Shown here piece by piece: positions 21,045 to 21,760 of a stretch of 21,760 bases of DNA; the first letter of the stretch is position 1, and each line of letters begins with the position of its first letter. The translations under genes and the position numbers were made by a program. The DNA is from a virus. Location: positions 1 through 21,760 of IMG/VR virus record IMGVR_UViG_3300028008_000123. One strand, given 5' to 3'. The notes under the pieces are model-generated. The model had not been told where the DNA came from. It did no database searches and saw nothing but the letters and a program-made list of their open reading frames with translations.

Positions 21045-21317
21045 TTACATTGGACCGATAGCAACCCACGTAAGTATGGTTTCCGTGCTATTTGTTCTTT
21101 TGACATAGGCGTCGAACCCTTCTTTTGTATTGTTGTCAGTACCCACGCCCTGTACCGTAGTACCTGGAACGGATGTTATCGGGGTAAGTATTACGTCAGC
21201 TTTATCTTTAAAAGGCTTAGGAAATGTTACACGCTTCATGGTAGGTTCGTTGGGTTTGGGTGTTATAGTCACTCTGCCCGTCTGAATCGCCTTTCCTCCT
21301 AAAGTGGAGTTTTGCAC
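21045..21317 (-). CDS. Silent alternative C-terminal cassette of the tail-tip protein
   Basis: On the reverse strand a frame reads NSTLGG followed by KAIQTGRVTITPKPNEPTMK, then RVTFPKPFKDKADVILTP, and ends ILTWVAIGPM. It parallels the expressed C-terminus over about 89 positions with roughly 56 identities (hand count). It has only a chance GTG (21315-21317) and no ribosome binding site in front, and no N-terminal attachment part, so it should be silent in this orientation. The third-position differences and substitutions at likely loop positions (for example LNNTSDGC versus DNNTKEGF) suggest selection for a different binding surface rather than decay. Confidence 0.8.
   Translation of the reverse strand: MQNSTLGGKAIQTGRVTITPKPNEPTMKRVTFPKPFKDKADVILTPITSVPGTTVQGVGTDNNTKEGFDAYVKRTNSTETILTWVAIGPM
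21295..21312 (-). repeat. Right inverted repeat (crossover site) of invertible segment
   Basis: CCTCCTAAAGTGGAGTTT is the exact reverse complement of 20769-20786. Just outside both copies a weaker match continues (TGT-C- in the same register), so about 22 of 24 bases agree. This outer match may be part of the recombinase site. Confidence 0.8.
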
Positions 21318-21352
21318 ACGGAAAGAAGGTGATTTATATAGAAATTAGAGCC

Positions 21353-21379
21353 AGACCGGAAACGGTCTTATTTTATTTA
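21353..21379 (+). terminator. Intrinsic terminator after the tail-tip switch
   Basis: AGACCG (21353-21358) pairs with CGGTCT (21363-21368) around a GAAA tetraloop, then TATTTTATTT. It ends transcription of the tail module before the lysis-side genes. The XhlA-like ribosome binding site starts about 12 bases later. Confidence 0.7.
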
Positions 21380-21405
21380 GCAAAATCATGAAGGAGACAG
21401 CATAC

Positions 21406-21633
21406 ATGGATACTATCATTTCGGCCTGCATATCTGCAGGCGTTACTCTAATTGTCTGCCTGATAAGCAACAAGAGCCAGCAGGAAAAAACGCGGGCATT
21501 GATGGAATATAAGCTGGAAGAGCTTACAAAAAAGGTAGAAAAACATAACTCGGTTGTGGAAAGAACCTACATTTTGGAAGAGAAAATGAAGGTTGCCAAC
21601 CATAGGATTGAAGATTTGGAAAAGGAGAGGTGA
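21406..21633 (+). CDS. XhlA-like small membrane protein (lysis accessory)
   Basis: A 75-residue protein with one hydrophobic N-terminal segment (TIISACISAGVTLIVCLI, about residues 3-20) and a long charged helix likely to form a coiled coil, ending EKMKVANHRIEDLEKER. The arrangement and the VANHRIEDLE ending match XhlA/hemolysin-like proteins found with holins and endolysins in PBSX-type phages, where XhlA helps the holin release the endolysin. AAGGAG lies 10 bases before ATG 21406. The in-frame ATG 21388 would include the ribosome binding site itself. Holin and endolysin genes are expected beyond the window. Confidence 0.8.
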   Translation: MDTIISACISAGVTLIVCLISNKSQQEKTRALMEYKLEELTKKVEKHNSVVERTYILEEKMKVANHRIEDLEKER

Positions 21634-21638
21634 AAAAA

Positions 21639-21760
21639 ATGAATAATGAAGAATTTTTAGAATTATGCAAGAAAACCGTTATGGATTATTTTAATGAGCA
21701 CGCTGACAAAACGGATCGGAAACAGATCACCGAAGAGGATGTATTTATTGTGTGGAGCTG
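21639..21760 (+). CDS. 5' part of a DUF6275-like phage gene (3' truncated by the window)
   Basis: ATG 21639 follows AAAGGAGAGGTGA, a very strong ribosome binding site that overlaps the previous stop region. The first 40 residues read MNNEEFLELCKKTVMDYFNE, then HADKTDRKQITEEDVFIVWS, and the frame is open at the window edge. This opening matches small (about 80-90 residue) phage proteins I remember as DUF6275, commonly located between tail genes and the holin/endolysin pair. No function is known. Confidence 0.72.
   Translation, partial: MNNEEFLELCKKTVMDYFNEHADKTDRKQITEEDVFIVWS

Larger units (their letters stand above)
20769..21312. other. Invertible tail-tip segment (about 544 bp)
   Basis: The segment is bounded by identical 18-bp inverted repeats and holds two paralogous C-terminal domains that meet tail to tail, with stops separated by 5 bases (21040-21044). 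Both repeats are in the same codon phase, so flipping 20787-21294 joins the constant N-terminus to the other domain in frame. Phase-variable fibre switches in phages Mu and P1 work in this way. No recombinase gene is present in the window, so the enzyme must be encoded elsewhere in the phage or host. Confidence 0.78.

Noticed and set aside
20635-21317. Diversity-generating retroelement as explanation for the paired tail-tip domains.
   Set aside because: No reverse transcriptase or template repeat is visible, the copies are inverted with exact boundary repeats, and the differences are not limited to adenine positions.
21329-21391. A 20-codon GTG-started frame (MIYIEIRARPETVLFYLAKS) upstream of the XhlA-like gene.
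   Set aside because: It ends in an ATGA overlap, but its ribosome binding site would overlap its start, its centre is the terminator hairpin, and I know no homologue. The terminator reading is simpler; I keep this only as an outside chance.
1-21760. tRNA genes, CRISPR arrays or insertion sequences.
   Set aside because: I saw no regular spaced repeats, no transposase-like frame and no cloverleaf-like sequence; almost all of the window is tightly packed phage coding sequence.

Overview
The window is the late structural region of a temperate, long-tailed siphophage, most likely a prophage of a low- to mid-GC Firmicute (Clostridia, Lachnospiraceae-like). I infer this from strong AGGAGG/AGGTGA ribosome binding sites, frequent GTG and TTG starts, a PBSX/SPP1-type packaging and head module, a TP901-type tape measure and an XhlA-like lysis protein. 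Every full-length gene reads left to right. The one clear exception is a headless cassette near the right end that reads right to left.

Layout. 1-177 is the 3' end of a very AT-rich gene, closed by an intrinsic terminator. Next come packaging and head genes: terminase small and large subunits, SPP1-type portal, minor capsid protein 2, a small conserved phage protein, a Prp-type cysteine protease, GP20-type scaffold, major capsid protein and a capsid-associated beta-rich domain. The connector and tail-completion genes follow (7541-9105), then the major tail protein, two tail assembly chaperones, a 50-residue zinc-ribbon protein and a 1441-residue tape measure. The baseplate and adhesin block holds the distal tail protein, a baseplate-like protein, a Gp37-like tail protein with collagen-like Gly-X-Y stretches, a 747-residue fibre, a small fibre-associated protein and a short tail-tip protein. 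The right end has a terminator, an XhlA-like membrane protein and the start of a DUF6275-like gene.

The most interesting content is layered on this standard plan. (1) The C-terminal two-thirds of the tail-tip gene lies in an apparent invertible segment of about 540 bp. Two identical 18-bp inverted repeats, both encoding NSTLGG in frame, flank the expressed C-terminus and a silent paralogous C-terminus in tail-to-tail orientation. Inversion would swap the presumed receptor-binding domain while keeping the reading frame. No recombinase gene is in the window. (2) Both major structural proteins appear to have -1 programmed frameshift sites. The tail protein has G_GGA_AAT directly before its stop with a 10-bp stem downstream, giving a 33-residue extension. 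The capsid gene has A_AAA_AAA just before its stop with downstream stems, giving a capsid-beta-domain fusion. (3) The phage encodes a Prp-like protease, and its major tail protein begins with a near copy of the N-terminal Prp cleavage motif of ribosomal protein L27, suggesting a viral protease-substrate pair.

All calls come from reading the sequence and from family knowledge. No database search, folding program or alignment program was run.
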